From Candidatus Pseudoruminococcus merdavium (GTDB lineage: Bacteria > Bacillota > Clostridia > Oscillospirales > Ruminococcaceae): a stretch of DNA of 64,000 nt. The stretch lies in NCBI GenBank assembly GCA_904419745.1, contig CAJFSS010000003.1:1-64000 (forward strand). Direction: 5' to 3'. The notes below the pieces were generated by a model. The model was not told the origin of the DNA. It saw nothing but the letters and a program-made list of their open reading frames with translations, and made no database searches. A program made the position numbers and the translations under genes. Of the stretch, positions 1 through 9,181 are shown in pieces. How positions within the stretch are numbered: the first letter of the stretch is position 1; every line of letters begins with the position of its first letter.

Positions 1-2
1 AA

Positions 3-28
3 AAGCCGCAGGAAAAACCCTGCGGCTT
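3..28 (-). terminator. Intrinsic terminator after the flavin reductase gene
   Basis: A ten-base stem (AAGCCGCAGG paired with CCTGCGGCTT) with a short A-rich loop lies just downstream of the minus-strand gene ending at 41. Read on the minus strand the stem runs into TTTT at the window edge. Confidence 0.8.
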
Positions 29-40
29 GTTTAGCTTTGT

Positions 41-580
41 TTATAAAAGAATTTTGTCAATTTTCTCCTCTTCCCTGCGTACAAGCAAGCGCTCAATTTC
101 TCCTACATAGGAAATATGGTAGTCTTTTGTTGGATAAACGGTTTCCGGTATGGTCTTGTCAACGAATTGCTCCGGATGAAAGGCGTCACGATATAGTTTG
201 CGGCAGAGAAAGACGTAACTTGCCTCCTCATAATACACCGAATTTCCGTCAATGATAGGGGTAAAACCGCACTCTTTCACTTTGTCAACATCTCTTCCGG
301 ACAGGCGTCCTGCTGTTTCTAGGGATTTGTGGTAGTCCTCGTCAAAAAAGCATAAGGTAAAGGTATCGCTGTTTTCCATAAATTCATAGGTATATCGCTG
401 AGGACGCACAAATACATTGACAATATTACGTCCCCACAGGACTCCAAAAGTTCCCCAGCTCACGGTCATCATATTGAAACCGTCGTCCTTTTTAGCACTT
501 AACAGGCCCCATTTGTCTCCAATTAAGCGGAAAACATTGTAATCAAAATGTTTTGGATTAATTTCAAAAAATTTTGGCAT
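41..580 (-). CDS. Flavin reductase family protein (FMN-binding)
   Basis: A 179-residue protein of the flavin reductase-like family, which binds FMN and reduces flavins or acts as a small flavoprotein. The N-terminal half shows the usual pattern: a start of the form NPKHFDYNVFRLIGDKWGLLSA, followed by MMTVSWGTFGVLWGRNIV and then VRPQRYTYEFMENSDTFTL. The length is normal for the family. The start has a strong Shine-Dalgarno (GAGGAGG) seven to eight bases upstream. It lies 55 bases downstream of the small membrane gene at 636-824 on the same strand, so the two may share a transcript. The physiological substrate cannot be told from sequence. Confidence 0.88.
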   Translation of the reverse strand: MPKFFEINPKHFDYNVFRLIGDKWGLLSAKKDDGFNMMTVSWGTFGVLWGRNIVNVFVRPQRYTYEFMENSDTFTLCFFDEDYHKSLETAGRLSGRDVDKVKECGFTPIIDGNSVYYEEASYVFLCRKLYRDAFHPEQFVDKTIPETVYPTKDYHISYVGEIERLLVRREEEKIDKILL

Positions 581-635
581 AACAAATACCTCCTCAAAAT
601 ATACTATGCGAAATTGCTCTTAAGAAGAGCGCTGG

Positions 636-824
636 CTATTCTTCATCCTCGTTAAAAAAAGAAAGGTCGTCTTCTATTCCCACACTTTTGCTGAGTTCTT
701 TATTTGTCCCGGAGATATTCCCGACGATTCGGACGCCGCCTTTTGTCGGTGCCAACAAAAAACCAACCAGAATTCCGGAAAGCAAACTGACGAGGGAAAG
801 CAGGAAAACAGTACTTTTTTTCAT
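636..824 (-). CDS. Small single-pass membrane protein, unrecognised
   Basis: A 62-residue protein with a short positively charged N-terminus, one hydrophobic segment (about residues 5-27, ending in FLLAPTKGG) and an acidic C-terminus (FFNEDEE). The 'LLAPTKGG' end of the membrane segment resembles YtxH-like small stress proteins, but the match is too short to assign. A clear ribosome-binding site (AAGAGGA) precedes the ATG. It is upstream of, and in the same direction as, the flavin reductase gene. It may instead be an N-terminally anchored extracytoplasmic peptide. Confidence 0.6.
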   Translation of the reverse strand: MKKSTVFLLSLVSLLSGILVGFLLAPTKGGVRIVGNISGTNKELSKSVGIEDDLSFFNEDEE

Positions 825-1163
825 TCGTGTTCCTCTTTTCTACTAATAATCTATTGTTTTATATTTCCTGAAAATTTGTAATTGAAAATAGGTCGTCCTT
901 ATGGAGTCTCAAAAGGATCTGAATAAAAATAGGGATAGTCCTTTAAAAACTTGCGAAGGACATATAATCACTGCTATGCAGTTATTATACCATAAGAAAC
1001 GCTTGTAGTAAGCATAGGATTTGTAAAAAAATTTGGGCAAACTGCTAAATAATATGTAAAAATATTTCATTTATTCCAAGTTATTCTATAATTGATCCCA
1101 TGGTTTTATGGAACGATAAGAGAAACTATGTTATGATACAAAAGAAAGGAGAGAGATATTTCT
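825..1163. other. Intergenic region between divergent genes; no gene seen
   Basis: This is 339 bases of AT-rich sequence between divergently transcribed genes, so it should hold promoters in both directions. A TATAAT at 1087-1092 is a candidate -10 for the nitroreductase gene, but I see no convincing -35 at the right distance. No ORF or RNA structure stood out. Confidence 0.5.
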
Positions 1164-1742
1164 ATGGATATCCTAGGACTGGTAAAGAAAAATAGAAGTT
1201 ATCGTAAGTACAAAGAATCTGAGCCTGTTTCCAAAGAACAACTGAAAGGTTTTGTCAATGCAGCGCGTTTTACTGCGTCCAGCGTCAACCTTCAGCCTTT
1301 GCGTTATTTGTTGTCCAATGAACAGAAGACCAATCAAAAAATCTTTGCACATACAAAATGGGCGCGTCTGCTCAAGAATTATGACGGTCCAGAAATAGGA
1401 GAACGGCCATCTGCATATGTTGTTGTGGTACAGGACAAAAAGGTGGCGGAAAATACACAACGGTTTCTTGTGGATGTAGGAATAGTTTCCCAGACCATTC
1501 TGCTCGCCGCAGTGGAAGCGGGATTGGGGGGAATTATGATCCGTAATTTCGTTGCGGAGGATCTGGCACGTGACCTGGAGTTGGAGGAGCGTTATGTTCC
1601 GATGATGATCTTGGCGATCGGTGTTCCAGATGAGGAGATTATTCTGGAAGAAATAGAAGAAGGTTGTTCTACTGCCTATTACCGAGATGAAAAAAATATT
1701 CATCATGTCCCTAAACGCAGACTGGATGATATCCTTTTATAA
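1164..1742 (+). CDS. Nitroreductase family protein
   Basis: A 192-residue NAD(P)H-dependent FMN oxidoreductase of the nitroreductase family. The N-terminus carries the typical 'KNRSYRKYKESEPVS' FMN-phosphate-binding start, then 'AARFTASSVNLQPLRYLL', where the SxNxQP pattern contacts FMN. The middle holds the 'DVGIVSQTILLAAVEAGLGGIMI' helix and the C-terminus the 'MILAIGVPDEE' strand. It is somewhat shorter than many family members but has all core motifs. The start follows AAAGGAGAGAG. It is monocistronic and ends at a hairpin terminator. Its natural substrate is unknown. Confidence 0.9.
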   Translation: MDILGLVKKNRSYRKYKESEPVSKEQLKGFVNAARFTASSVNLQPLRYLLSNEQKTNQKIFAHTKWARLLKNYDGPEIGERPSAYVVVVQDKKVAENTQRFLVDVGIVSQTILLAAVEAGLGGIMIRNFVAEDLARDLELEERYVPMMILAIGVPDEEIILEEIEEGCSTAYYRDEKNIHHVPKRRLDDILL

Positions 1743-1744
1743 AT

Positions 1745-1785
1745 TATAAACATCCCCTGCATATACAATGCGGGGGATGTTTATA
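1745..1785 (+). terminator. Terminator-like hairpin after the nitroreductase gene
   Basis: An almost perfect stem (TATAAACATCCCC paired with GGGGATGTTTATA, extended by GCAT/ATGC around one mismatch) lies directly after the stop codon at 1742. The AT ends of the stem take the place of a long U run. Confidence 0.75.
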
Positions 1786-1932
1786 CAATGAATAAATATA
1801 AACTATCTTACTTTTTACTTTTATAACTTCAATTTTATGAGTAAAATGAGATGTACATTGCAGATTTAAGGCGGATAATAAATAGGAACAGAGATCAATC
1901 GGCAGGATAATTTGGTGAAAGTAATAAAAAAT

Positions 1933-1953
1933 GCATAATTAGAATATTTATGC
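1933..1953. promoter_or_regulatory. Upstream inverted repeat, possible second ArgR site
   Basis: GCATAA (1933-1938) is mirrored exactly by TTATGC (1948-1953) around nine AT-rich bases. This is the size and base bias of an ARG box, and it lies just upstream of the arg promoter. ArgR often uses paired sites, but the fit is weaker than the one on the promoter. Confidence 0.4.
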
Positions 1954-1963
1954 GGTTATAGGG

Positions 1964-2001
1964 TTGATTTTTTAAAAAGAGAATGTATAATTATAAATAC
2001 A
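1964..2001 (+). promoter_or_regulatory. arg operon promoter overlapped by an ARG-box-like palindrome
   Basis: TTGATT at 1964-1969 and TATAAT at 1986-1991 are spaced by 16 bases. The -10 sits inside TGTATAATTATAAATACA (1984-2001), an 18-base element with perfect TGTAT/ATACA ends. It resembles the 18-base ARG boxes bound by the arginine repressor ArgR. Binding there would block RNA polymerase directly. No argR gene is in the window. Confidence 0.65.
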
Positions 2002-2044
2002 GAAAGCAAATAAATTCATGATACATTCTCAGGAGGAATACACA

Positions 2045-3274
2045 ATGGAAAAAAAGTATAACAAAGTGCTGCTGGCCTACTCCGGCGGGTTGGATACTTC
2101 TATTATTATCCCATGGCTTAAAGATCACTATGGATGTGAAGTCATTGCGGTGGCGGCAGATGTCGGGCAGGAGGCGGAACTCGACGGACTGGAAGAAAAG
2201 GCTATTAAAACTGGGGCTTCCAAACTCTATATTGAAGATTTGAAAGACGAACTGGTCAATGACGTTATCTTCCCATCTCTGAAAGCCGGCGCGGTTTACG
2301 AAGGAAAATATCTTCTCGGTACAGCGTTTGCAAGACCGATTATTGGAAAACGCCTGGTGGAAATTGCGAAGAAGGAGCATGTAGACGCCATTGTCCATGG
2401 CTGTACGGGAAAAGGCAACGATCAGGTGCGTTTTGAACTTGCTATTAAGGCTTTTGCACCGACCATGCCGATTATTGCCCCATGGAGAATATGGGAGCTC
2501 AAATCCCGGGATGAAGAAATTGACTATGCGATTTCCAAAAATGTCCCCATCAAATTGACCAGGGAAACGAATTATTCCAAGGATAAAAACCTCTGGCATC
2601 TCTCCCATGAGGGCCTGGATTTGGAAGACCCGGCCAATGAGCCGCAGTATAACAAAGAGGGCTTCTTGGAAATGGGTGTTTCCCCGGAACAGGCCCCGGA
2701 TAAACCCACTTATATTACCATTGGTTTTGAAAAGGGAATTCCTGTTTCTTTGAATGGAGAAAAAATGGATGGAGTCACCCTGATCCAGAAGCTCAACAAA
2801 CTCGGCGGAGAAAATGGAATTGGCCTTGCTGACATCGTTGAGAACAGGCTGGTTGGTATGAAGTCCAGAGGGGTCTATGAGACTCCGGGCGGAACCATCC
2901 TCTACGAGGCACATGATATCCTTGAGACTATCTGTGTAGATAAAGAGACGCAACACTTCAAACAGCAGGTTGCCCTCAAGTTTGCGGATATTCTTTACAA
3001 CGGCCAGTGGTATACTCCGCTGCGGGAAGCACTCTCTGCTTTTGTGGATGAAACGGAAAAGAATTGCACCGGTGAAGTCAAACTCAAACTCTATAAAGGA
3101 AATGTGATCAACGCCGGAGTGACCAGCCCCTACACCCTCTATGATGAGGAGACGGCAAGCTTTGGCGAGGACGACAACTACAATCAGAACGATTCCGCGG
3201 GCTTTATCAATCTCTTTGGTCTTCCTATCAAGGTCAAGGCAATGTTGGATGAAAAACGCGGTATGAACAAATAA
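2045..3274 (+). CDS. argG: Argininosuccinate synthase
   Basis: Joins citrulline and aspartate with ATP to make argininosuccinate, the penultimate step of arginine synthesis. The N-terminal PP-loop '[16 protein letters not shown]' is intact, as is '[14 protein letters not shown]' further on. The length of about 409 residues is normal. I take ATG 2045 over the in-frame ATG at 2018 because AGGAGGAATA lies at the right distance from 2045. It is the first gene of the arg operon, 97 bases before argH, and a hairpin in that gap may lower downstream expression. Confidence 0.97.
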   Translation: MEKKYNKVLLAYSGGLDTSIIIPWLKDHYGCEVIAVAADVGQEAELDGLEEKAIKTGASKLYIEDLKDELVNDVIFPSLKAGAVYEGKYLLGTAFARPIIGKRLVEIAKKEHVDAIVHGCTGKGNDQVRFELAIKAFAPTMPIIAPWRIWELKSRDEEIDYAISKNVPIKLTRETNYSKDKNLWHLSHEGLDLEDPANEPQYNKEGFLEMGVSPEQAPDKPTYITIGFEKGIPVSLNGEKMDGVTLIQKLNKLGGENGIGLADIVENRLVGMKSRGVYETPGGTILYEAHDILETICVDKETQHFKQQVALKFADILYNGQWYTPLREALSAFVDETEKNCTGEVKLKLYKGNVINAGVTSPYTLYDEETASFGEDDNYNQNDSAGFINLFGLPIKVKAMLDEKRGMNK

Positions 3275-3293
3275 ACACATCCTGAGAAAAGGA

Positions 3294-3336
3294 CAGGGGA
3301 ACCATAATTTTTGTAAGGTTCCCCTGCTCCGTTTTT
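3294..3336 (+). terminator. Terminator-like hairpin between argG and argH
   Basis: CAGGGGAACC (from 3294) pairs perfectly with GGTTCCCCTG (to 3326) across a 13-base loop, followed by CTCC and GTTTTT. It looks like an intrinsic terminator inside the operon. It could act as a partial terminator or processing site, setting a higher level of argG than of the genes behind it. Confidence 0.65.
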
Positions 3337-3371
3337 CAAAATCACAGTTTTTATAAAGGCGGGAGCTGTAG

Positions 3372-4757
3372 ATGAGCGAGAAGAAAATGATGTGGGCCGG
3401 CAGGTTTTCCAAACAAATTGACAGCAGGGTGAATGATTTCAATTCCTCCATCCCCTTTGACTGCCGGATGTTTGAACAGGATATCCGGGGAAGTATTGCC
3501 CACGCCACTATGCTTGGGAAGCAGGGCATTATCCCACAGGAAGATGCGCAAAAAATTATCTGGGGATTGCAGGCCATTCGGGAAGATATTAAAACAGGAG
3601 CGCTTCCCATTGATATGGAAGCGGAAGATATCCACATGTTTGTGGAAGCGGAGCTCACCAAACGGATTGGTACAGCGGGCAAGCGCCTACATACGGCAAG
3701 GAGCCGCAATGATCAGGTAGCTCTGGATGATCGGATGTATGTCGCCGACCAAATTGACGAATTGGTTCCACTTGTCAAGGAGTTTGTCAAAACCCTGTGT
3801 GAAAAGGCGCAGGAAAACTTGCATACGGTTATGCCGGGATATACCCATTTGCAGCGTGCACAGCCGGTTACGTTTGCCCATCACCTGATGGCCTATGCCG
3901 AAATGCTTCGCCGGGATCTGGCTAGGCTGAATGATACGAAGGATCGTACCCTGGAAATGCCGCTTGGCAGCGGGGCGCTCGCCTCCACCACCTACCCAAT
4001 TGACCGTCAGATGGTCTGTGATCTGCTCGGATTCCATCAGATTACCAAAAATAGTTTGGATGGGGTTTCGGACAGGGATTTTATGATTGAACTGTTAAGC
4101 ACATTGTCCATCCTGATGATGCACCTCTCTCGGTTTTCCGAGGAAGTTGTGCTCTGGTGCAGCTGGGAATTTAAGTTTGTGGAACTTGACGACGCCTATG
4201 CAACCGGTTCCTCCATTATGCCGCAGAAAAAGAACCCGGATATCACCGAGCTGGTACGCGGAAAAACCGGCCGGGTATATGGCGATTTGATGACCTTACT
4301 CACGATGATGAAGGGTCTGCCCCTTGCCTATAACAAGGATATGCAAGAGGATAAGGAAGCGATGTTCGACGCTATTGATACGGCAAAAATCTGTCTTGTC
4401 ACTGTGATCCCAATGGTGCGGACCATGAAAGTCCTTCCGGAGAATATGAGAAAGGCCGCAGCAAAGGGCTTTATCAATGCTACGGACTGCGCGGATTATC
4501 TCACCAAAAAGGGCGTCGCTTTCCGAGATGCTTACAAAATCACCGGACAGCTGGTGGCGCTCTGTATCCAAAAAAATACGATTTTGGAGGAACTTCCTCT
4601 GGAAGATTATCGGGCACTCAGTGAAGTCTTTGAGGAGGATATCTATCAGGCTATCAATCTGAATACCTGCGTCAATGGCAGAAATGTGCCCGGAGGCCCG
4701 GCGCCCCAGGCGGTACAGGCCCATATAAAAGATGTTGAAAAATTTATAGAGAAATAA
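3372..4757 (+). CDS. argH: Argininosuccinate lyase
   Basis: Splits argininosuccinate into arginine and fumarate, the last step of the pathway. It belongs to the fumarase/aspartase superfamily. The family signature 'GSSIMPQKKNPDITELVRGK' lies near residue 280, and 'HTARSRNDQVALDDR' and 'MPGYTHLQRAQPVTFAHH' carry further active-site residues. At 461 residues the length is normal. GGCGGGAG precedes the ATG. It follows argG and is separated from argC by 45 bases. Confidence 0.97.
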   Translation: MSEKKMMWAGRFSKQIDSRVNDFNSSIPFDCRMFEQDIRGSIAHATMLGKQGIIPQEDAQKIIWGLQAIREDIKTGALPIDMEAEDIHMFVEAELTKRIGTAGKRLHTARSRNDQVALDDRMYVADQIDELVPLVKEFVKTLCEKAQENLHTVMPGYTHLQRAQPVTFAHHLMAYAEMLRRDLARLNDTKDRTLEMPLGSGALASTTYPIDRQMVCDLLGFHQITKNSLDGVSDRDFMIELLSTLSILMMHLSRFSEEVVLWCSWEFKFVELDDAYATGSSIMPQKKNPDITELVRGKTGRVYGDLMTLLTMMKGLPLAYNKDMQEDKEAMFDAIDTAKICLVTVIPMVRTMKVLPENMRKAAAKGFINATDCADYLTKKGVAFRDAYKITGQLVALCIQKNTILEELPLEDYRALSEVFEEDIYQAINLNTCVNGRNVPGGPAPQAVQAHIKDVEKFIEK

Positions 4758-4802
4758 ACTGTTTTACAATATTTCTATGTAATGATTGATCGGGAACGAG
4801 GG

Positions 4803-5849
4803 ATGATGATGGAAACTATCAAAGTAGGAATTATTGGGGCTACTGGGTACGCAGGTGTGGAACTCATCCGCTTACTGCTCGGACACCCAAAAGCAAAAAT
4901 CACAGCATTGTGCTCCGTGAGTTTTGAGGGAAAACCCATCAGTGAGATCTATCCGGCGCTGTATCAGATAAACGACGACATCCTGGTGGATGAGGACACC
5001 GTCATCGATCAGTGCGATGTGGTCTTTGCTTCTGTTCCGCACGGCGTGTCGGAGCAACTTGCAGTCAAATGTCTTTCAAAGGGGAAACTCCTGATAGATT
5101 TGGGCGCGGATTTCCGCCTGCATGAGGAACAGGACTATCAGCAGTGGTATCATGGCAGTTATCAGCACCCTGAAGCCCATGCCCATGCCATCTATTCCAT
5201 CCCGGAAATCACCGGCGATGCAGTCAAGTCCGCACAGGTGATTGCAAACCCGGGCTGTTACCCCACCAGCATTGCTATTGGCCTTGCTCCGGCGCTGAAA
5301 AACGGCCTTATCTCCAAAAAGGGTATTGTCATAGACTCCAAATCCGGGGTCACCGGAGCCGGCAGGGGACTTACACAAAATACCCATTACCCGGAATGTA
5401 ACGAGGCGTTCGCTCCATATAAAGTCGGCACCCACCGCCATACCCCGGAAATTGAACAGATGCTCTCTGAATTAGCGGGAGAAAAACTCACTGTCACCTT
5501 TGTACCCCATCTGCTTCCGGTTAACCGGGGGATTGTTTCCACTATCTATGCGGATCTTGCAAAGGAGATTTCTGCCCAGGAAATTCATCAGATTTACCAA
5601 CAGATGTACGGCAAAAAGCAGTTTGTCCGTGTACTAAAGCTCGGGGATATCCCAAACCTGAAAAATGTTCGATACTCCAATTATTGTGATGTCGGTATCT
5701 TTGTGGATGATCGGGCAAAGAAACTGATTGTTGTCTCCGCCATTGACAATATGGTCAAAGGGGCAGCGGGGCAGGCAATTCAGAATATGAACCTCAAATG
5801 CGGGATGGATGAGGACTGTGGGCTTCACCTGGTGCCGCCAGCCATTTGA
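4803..5849 (+). CDS. argC: N-acetyl-gamma-glutamyl-phosphate reductase
   Basis: Reduces N-acetylglutamyl phosphate to the semialdehyde with NADPH. The Rossmann start 'VGIIGATGYAGVELIRLL' is followed by the active-site cysteine in 'VIANPGCYPTS' (around residue 147). Three ATG codons in a row (4803, 4806, 4809) could start it. I take the first because GGAACGAGGG sits just before it, but 4809 is equally plausible. An in-frame ATG at 4782 has no ribosome-binding site. The stop codon lies 17 bases before argJ. Confidence 0.95.
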   Translation: MMMETIKVGIIGATGYAGVELIRLLLGHPKAKITALCSVSFEGKPISEIYPALYQINDDILVDEDTVIDQCDVVFASVPHGVSEQLAVKCLSKGKLLIDLGADFRLHEEQDYQQWYHGSYQHPEAHAHAIYSIPEITGDAVKSAQVIANPGCYPTSIAIGLAPALKNGLISKKGIVIDSKSGVTGAGRGLTQNTHYPECNEAFAPYKVGTHRHTPEIEQMLSELAGEKLTVTFVPHLLPVNRGIVSTIYADLAKEISAQEIHQIYQQMYGKKQFVRVLKLGDIPNLKNVRYSNYCDVGIFVDDRAKKLIVVSAIDNMVKGAAGQAIQNMNLKCGMDEDCGLHLVPPAI

Positions 5850-5866
5850 CAGGGGAGGAAACCAGT

Positions 5867-7090
5867 ATGGAATTTCAAAAGATAAACGGCGGTATTTGTG
5901 CGCCGCTTGGATTTACGGCAGCGGGAATCCACTGTGGAATTAAACCGAATAACCCCAAAAAGGATCTGGCGCTTATCTTCAGCCGTGTCCCTTGTAAAGC
6001 CGCTGCGGTCTACACCACCAACAAGGTAAAGGGCGCCCCGATTACGGTGACAAAATCCCACTTGGAGGATGGGCACGTACAGGCGGTCATTGTCAATTCT
6101 GGAAATGCCAATACCTGCAATGCGGATGGAGTCCAGAAGGCAGAGCAGATGTGTTCTCTTGCAGCGAAAGAGCTGGGGATTCACGCACAGGATGTCATTG
6201 TCGCCTCCACAGGGGTCATTGGACAGCCGCTCCCCATCGAGCCGATTGCTTCCCATGTGCGGCAGCTCACTGAGGCTCTGAGTGCAGACGGCAGCACCGA
6301 TGCGGCGCAGGCCATCATGACTACGGATACCCGTATTAAGGAGATTGCAGTGGAGTTTTCTGTGGATGGAACTGTCTGTCGGATTGCCGGCATTTCCAAG
6401 GGCTCCGGGATGATTCACCCGAATATGGCGACCATGCTTGGGTTTCTTACCACGGATGTGAATATCAAAAAATCCCTTCTTTCACAGGCTTTGTCAAAAG
6501 TGGCAAAGGATACATTCAACATGGTCAGTGTAGATGGGGATACTTCCACCAACGATATGGTCAGTATCATGGCTTCCGGACTTGCAGGAAATAAAAAAAT
6601 TAAAGAACAAGGTACCCCGGGCTACCAGGCTTTTTATGGCGCATTGATGGGGGTCTGCACCTATCTCGCCCGTATGATGGCAAAGGATGGGGAAGGAGCT
6701 ACGAAACTTATCGAGTGTAAAGTACACGGGGCGTCCAGTGATGAACAGGCCAAAATTGTGGCAAAATCTATTGTCATGTCCAACCTAACCAAGGCGGCTG
6801 TGTTTGGTGCAGACGCCAACTGGGGTCGTGTCCTGTGCGCCATCGGCTATGCACAGACGGAAGTGGATGTCCAGAAAGTGGACGTCACGTTTGAAAGTAA
6901 AGCGGGAAGCATCCTCGTCTGCCAAAACGGAGCGGGAGTTGCATTTGATGAAGCACTCGCGAAGAAAATCCTGCTCGAAGAGGAGATTGTCATTGACGTC
7001 AATCTCAACAGCGGCAAGTGTGAAAAGACCGCTTACGGCTGTGATTTGACCTATGACTATGTAAAGATCAACGGCGATTACCGGACATAA
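5867..7090 (+). CDS. argJ: Bifunctional ornithine acetyltransferase / N-acetylglutamate synthase
   Basis: Transfers the acetyl group from N-acetylornithine to glutamate, so that the acetyl group is recycled. Members may also acetylate glutamate from acetyl-CoA. The self-cleavage site is visible in 'GSGMIHPNMATMLGFLTTD', where the chain is cut before the Thr of the ATML motif to give two subunits. The length is about 407 residues. ATG 5867 is chosen because AGGGGAGGAA precedes it; the earlier in-frame ATG overlaps argC. With argJ present and no argA in the window, the acetyl-recycling route is indicated. Confidence 0.96.
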   Translation: MEFQKINGGICAPLGFTAAGIHCGIKPNNPKKDLALIFSRVPCKAAAVYTTNKVKGAPITVTKSHLEDGHVQAVIVNSGNANTCNADGVQKAEQMCSLAAKELGIHAQDVIVASTGVIGQPLPIEPIASHVRQLTEALSADGSTDAAQAIMTTDTRIKEIAVEFSVDGTVCRIAGISKGSGMIHPNMATMLGFLTTDVNIKKSLLSQALSKVAKDTFNMVSVDGDTSTNDMVSIMASGLAGNKKIKEQGTPGYQAFYGALMGVCTYLARMMAKDGEGATKLIECKVHGASSDEQAKIVAKSIVMSNLTKAAVFGADANWGRVLCAIGYAQTEVDVQKVDVTFESKAGSILVCQNGAGVAFDEALAKKILLEEEIVIDVNLNSGKCEKTAYGCDLTYDYVKINGDYRT

Positions 7091-7112
7091 ATGAAAAGTG
7101 AGGGGAACGGAC

Positions 7113-7970
7113 ATGGAGATTTCTTACAGCGACAAAGCGCAGGTATTGGCGCAGTCGCTTCCATATATTCAGAAATATTACAACAAAGTGGTTGTCATTA
7201 AGTATGGCGGCAATGCCATGAAAAGTGAAGAACTCAAGCAGGCGGTCATGAGCGATATCGTGCTGCTGTCCCTCGTCGGTATTAAGGTAGTGCTGGTACA
7301 TGGCGGCGGCCCGGAAATCAATGAAATGCTCACAAAAATTGGCAAAGAATCCCGTTTTGTCGGTGGACTGCGTTATACAGATGCAGAAACCGCGGAGATT
7401 GTGCAGATGGTGCTTGCCGGCAAGGTCAACAAAAGCCTGGTCGCCCTGCTTAAAAAACACGGCGGAAGGGCGATCGGCCTGTGCGGGATGGACGCTGGGA
7501 TGTTCACCTGTAAAAAGCACAATGCGGGAGAGGATATTGGTTATGTCGGAGATATTGTGGATATTGATACGAAAATTATAAGGGATTCTCTGAATAATGG
7601 ATATATTCCGGTGATCGCCACCGTCGGCTGTGATGAAGAGGGGAATGTCTATAATATCAATGCAGATACGGCGGCGGCGAGCATTGCCGCCGCCCTCCAT
7701 GCCGAAAACGTCATCCTAATGACGGACGTCCGCGGCCTTCTCAAAGATAAAGACGATGAGTCCACCCTGATGCCGGAAGTCAGTGTCAGTGAAGTCCCCT
7801 ACCTTATCAGTCAGGGGATTATTTCCGGGGGAATGATTCCAAAAATTGAATGTTGTGTGGAGGCGGTACGCCGAGGAGTCAAGAAATCCGTCATCATTGA
7901 TGGAAGGATTCCCAATTCCATCCTCATTGAAATGTTATCGGATGCCGGAATCGGCACGATGTTTTATTAA
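7113..7970 (+). CDS. argB: Acetylglutamate kinase
   Basis: Phosphorylates N-acetylglutamate. It has the amino-acid kinase fold, with 'VVIKYGGNAM' and 'VLVHGGGPEINEML' near the N-terminus. About 20 residues precede the first strand ('KAQVLAQSLPYIQKYY'). Such an N-terminal helix is known from arginine-inhibited hexameric enzymes, so feedback inhibition by arginine is likely (inference). ATG 7113 has AGGGGAACGG upstream; the GTG at 7098 is less suitable. It lies 22 bases behind argJ and 14 bases before argD. Confidence 0.96.
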   Translation: MEISYSDKAQVLAQSLPYIQKYYNKVVVIKYGGNAMKSEELKQAVMSDIVLLSLVGIKVVLVHGGGPEINEMLTKIGKESRFVGGLRYTDAETAEIVQMVLAGKVNKSLVALLKKHGGRAIGLCGMDAGMFTCKKHNAGEDIGYVGDIVDIDTKIIRDSLNNGYIPVIATVGCDEEGNVYNINADTAAASIAAALHAENVILMTDVRGLLKDKDDESTLMPEVSVSEVPYLISQGIISGGMIPKIECCVEAVRRGVKKSVIIDGRIPNSILIEMLSDAGIGTMFY

Positions 7971-7984
7971 AGGAGAAACCAGCC

Positions 7985-9163
7985 ATGTTTGAACAGCTAA
8001 AGGCACAGGATCAACAGTATATTATGAATACTTATGGACGGTTCGACGTTGCCATCAAATCCGGAAAAGGGGCTTCCTGCGAAGATTTTGACGGAAAGTC
8101 CTTTATTGATTTTGGCAGCGGAATTGGGGTAAACTCTCTGGGATACTGCCATACTGCCTGGGTACAGGCAGTCACGGCACAGGCAGGACAACTCAACCAT
8201 ACCTCCAATCTGTACTATACCAAGCCCTGCGGGGATTTGGCCAAAAAGCTCTGTGATTTGACCGGATATCAAAAGGTGTTTTTTGGCAATTCCGGTGCAG
8301 AGGCAAATGAAGGAGCCATAAAAATTGCCAGAAAGTACGGGATTGATCACTACGGGCCATCCCATACCAAAATCATCACTCTGGTCAATTCCTTTCATGG
8401 AAGGACAGTTACGACGTTGGCGGCAACTGGACAGGATGTATTCCATCAGTCCTTTTTTCCATTGACAGAGGGGTTTGACTATGCTCTTGCCGGGGATATT
8501 GAGGATGTCAAGACAAAGGTGGATGAAAATACGGCGGCAATCCTTGTTGAATTCATCCAGGGAGAAGGCGGGGTTCTTCCGCTGGAAAAAACCTTTGTCA
8601 AACAACTGGAAACCCTTTGTCAGGAGAAGGATATTCTCTTGATTGCAGATGAAGTACAGACCGGCGTCGGCCGTACCGGGACGTTTTACTGCTATGAACA
8701 GTACGGCGTCCATCCAAACCTTGTTACCAGCGCCAAGGGCCTTGGCGGAGGATTGCCCATTGGGGCCATTCTCGCAGATGAGAAAACCTGCAAAGTGTTT
8801 GGGGCAGGCGATCATGGTTCCACCTTTGGCGGTAATCCGATTGCATGTGCGGGGGCAAACTGCGTGGTGGATGTGGTTGGCCAGCCGGAATTCCTAGAGC
8901 AGGTTCGGCAAAAGGGCGCATATTTGAAAGAAAAGCTGAGTAAAATGCCCCATGTAAAGGATATCCGCCAGATGGGACTGATGATTGGCTTTGATTTGGA
9001 TACAGGTACTTCCGCACAGGTGGCGGCAGAATGTGTCCGGGAAGGCCTGTTGGTTTTGACTGCAAAACAGGCTGTTCGTCTACTCCCGCCGCTTACCATT
9101 ACTTATGAGGAAATTGATAAGGGTCTTGCTGTTCTGGAACAGGTTTTGAAGACCATCGTTTAA
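7985..9163 (+). CDS. argD: Acetylornithine aminotransferase
   Basis: A PLP-dependent class III aminotransferase that makes N-acetylornithine from the semialdehyde using glutamate. 'FFGNSGAEANEGAIKIARKY' binds PLP phosphate, 'LIADEVQTGVGRTG' holds the PLP-binding Asp, and the Schiff-base lysine lies in 'TSAKGLGGGLPIGA'. It is 392 residues, a normal length. AAAGGAGAAACC precedes the ATG. Position and context favour ArgD over the related GabT or catabolic RocD. Confidence 0.95.
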   Translation: MFEQLKAQDQQYIMNTYGRFDVAIKSGKGASCEDFDGKSFIDFGSGIGVNSLGYCHTAWVQAVTAQAGQLNHTSNLYYTKPCGDLAKKLCDLTGYQKVFFGNSGAEANEGAIKIARKYGIDHYGPSHTKIITLVNSFHGRTVTTLAATGQDVFHQSFFPLTEGFDYALAGDIEDVKTKVDENTAAILVEFIQGEGGVLPLEKTFVKQLETLCQEKDILLIADEVQTGVGRTGTFYCYEQYGVHPNLVTSAKGLGGGLPIGAILADEKTCKVFGAGDHGSTFGGNPIACAGANCVVDVVGQPEFLEQVRQKGAYLKEKLSKMPHVKDIRQMGLMIGFDLDTGTSAQVAAECVREGLLVLTAKQAVRLLPPLTITYEEIDKGLAVLEQVLKTIV

Positions 9164-9181
9164 ACGGAAAGGAGAATATCA

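Noticed and set aside
1991-3709. Long minus-strand frame (572 codons) opposite argG and argH
   Set aside because: It is antisense to two well-conserved genes, resembles no family and has no ribosome-binding site. A shadow frame.
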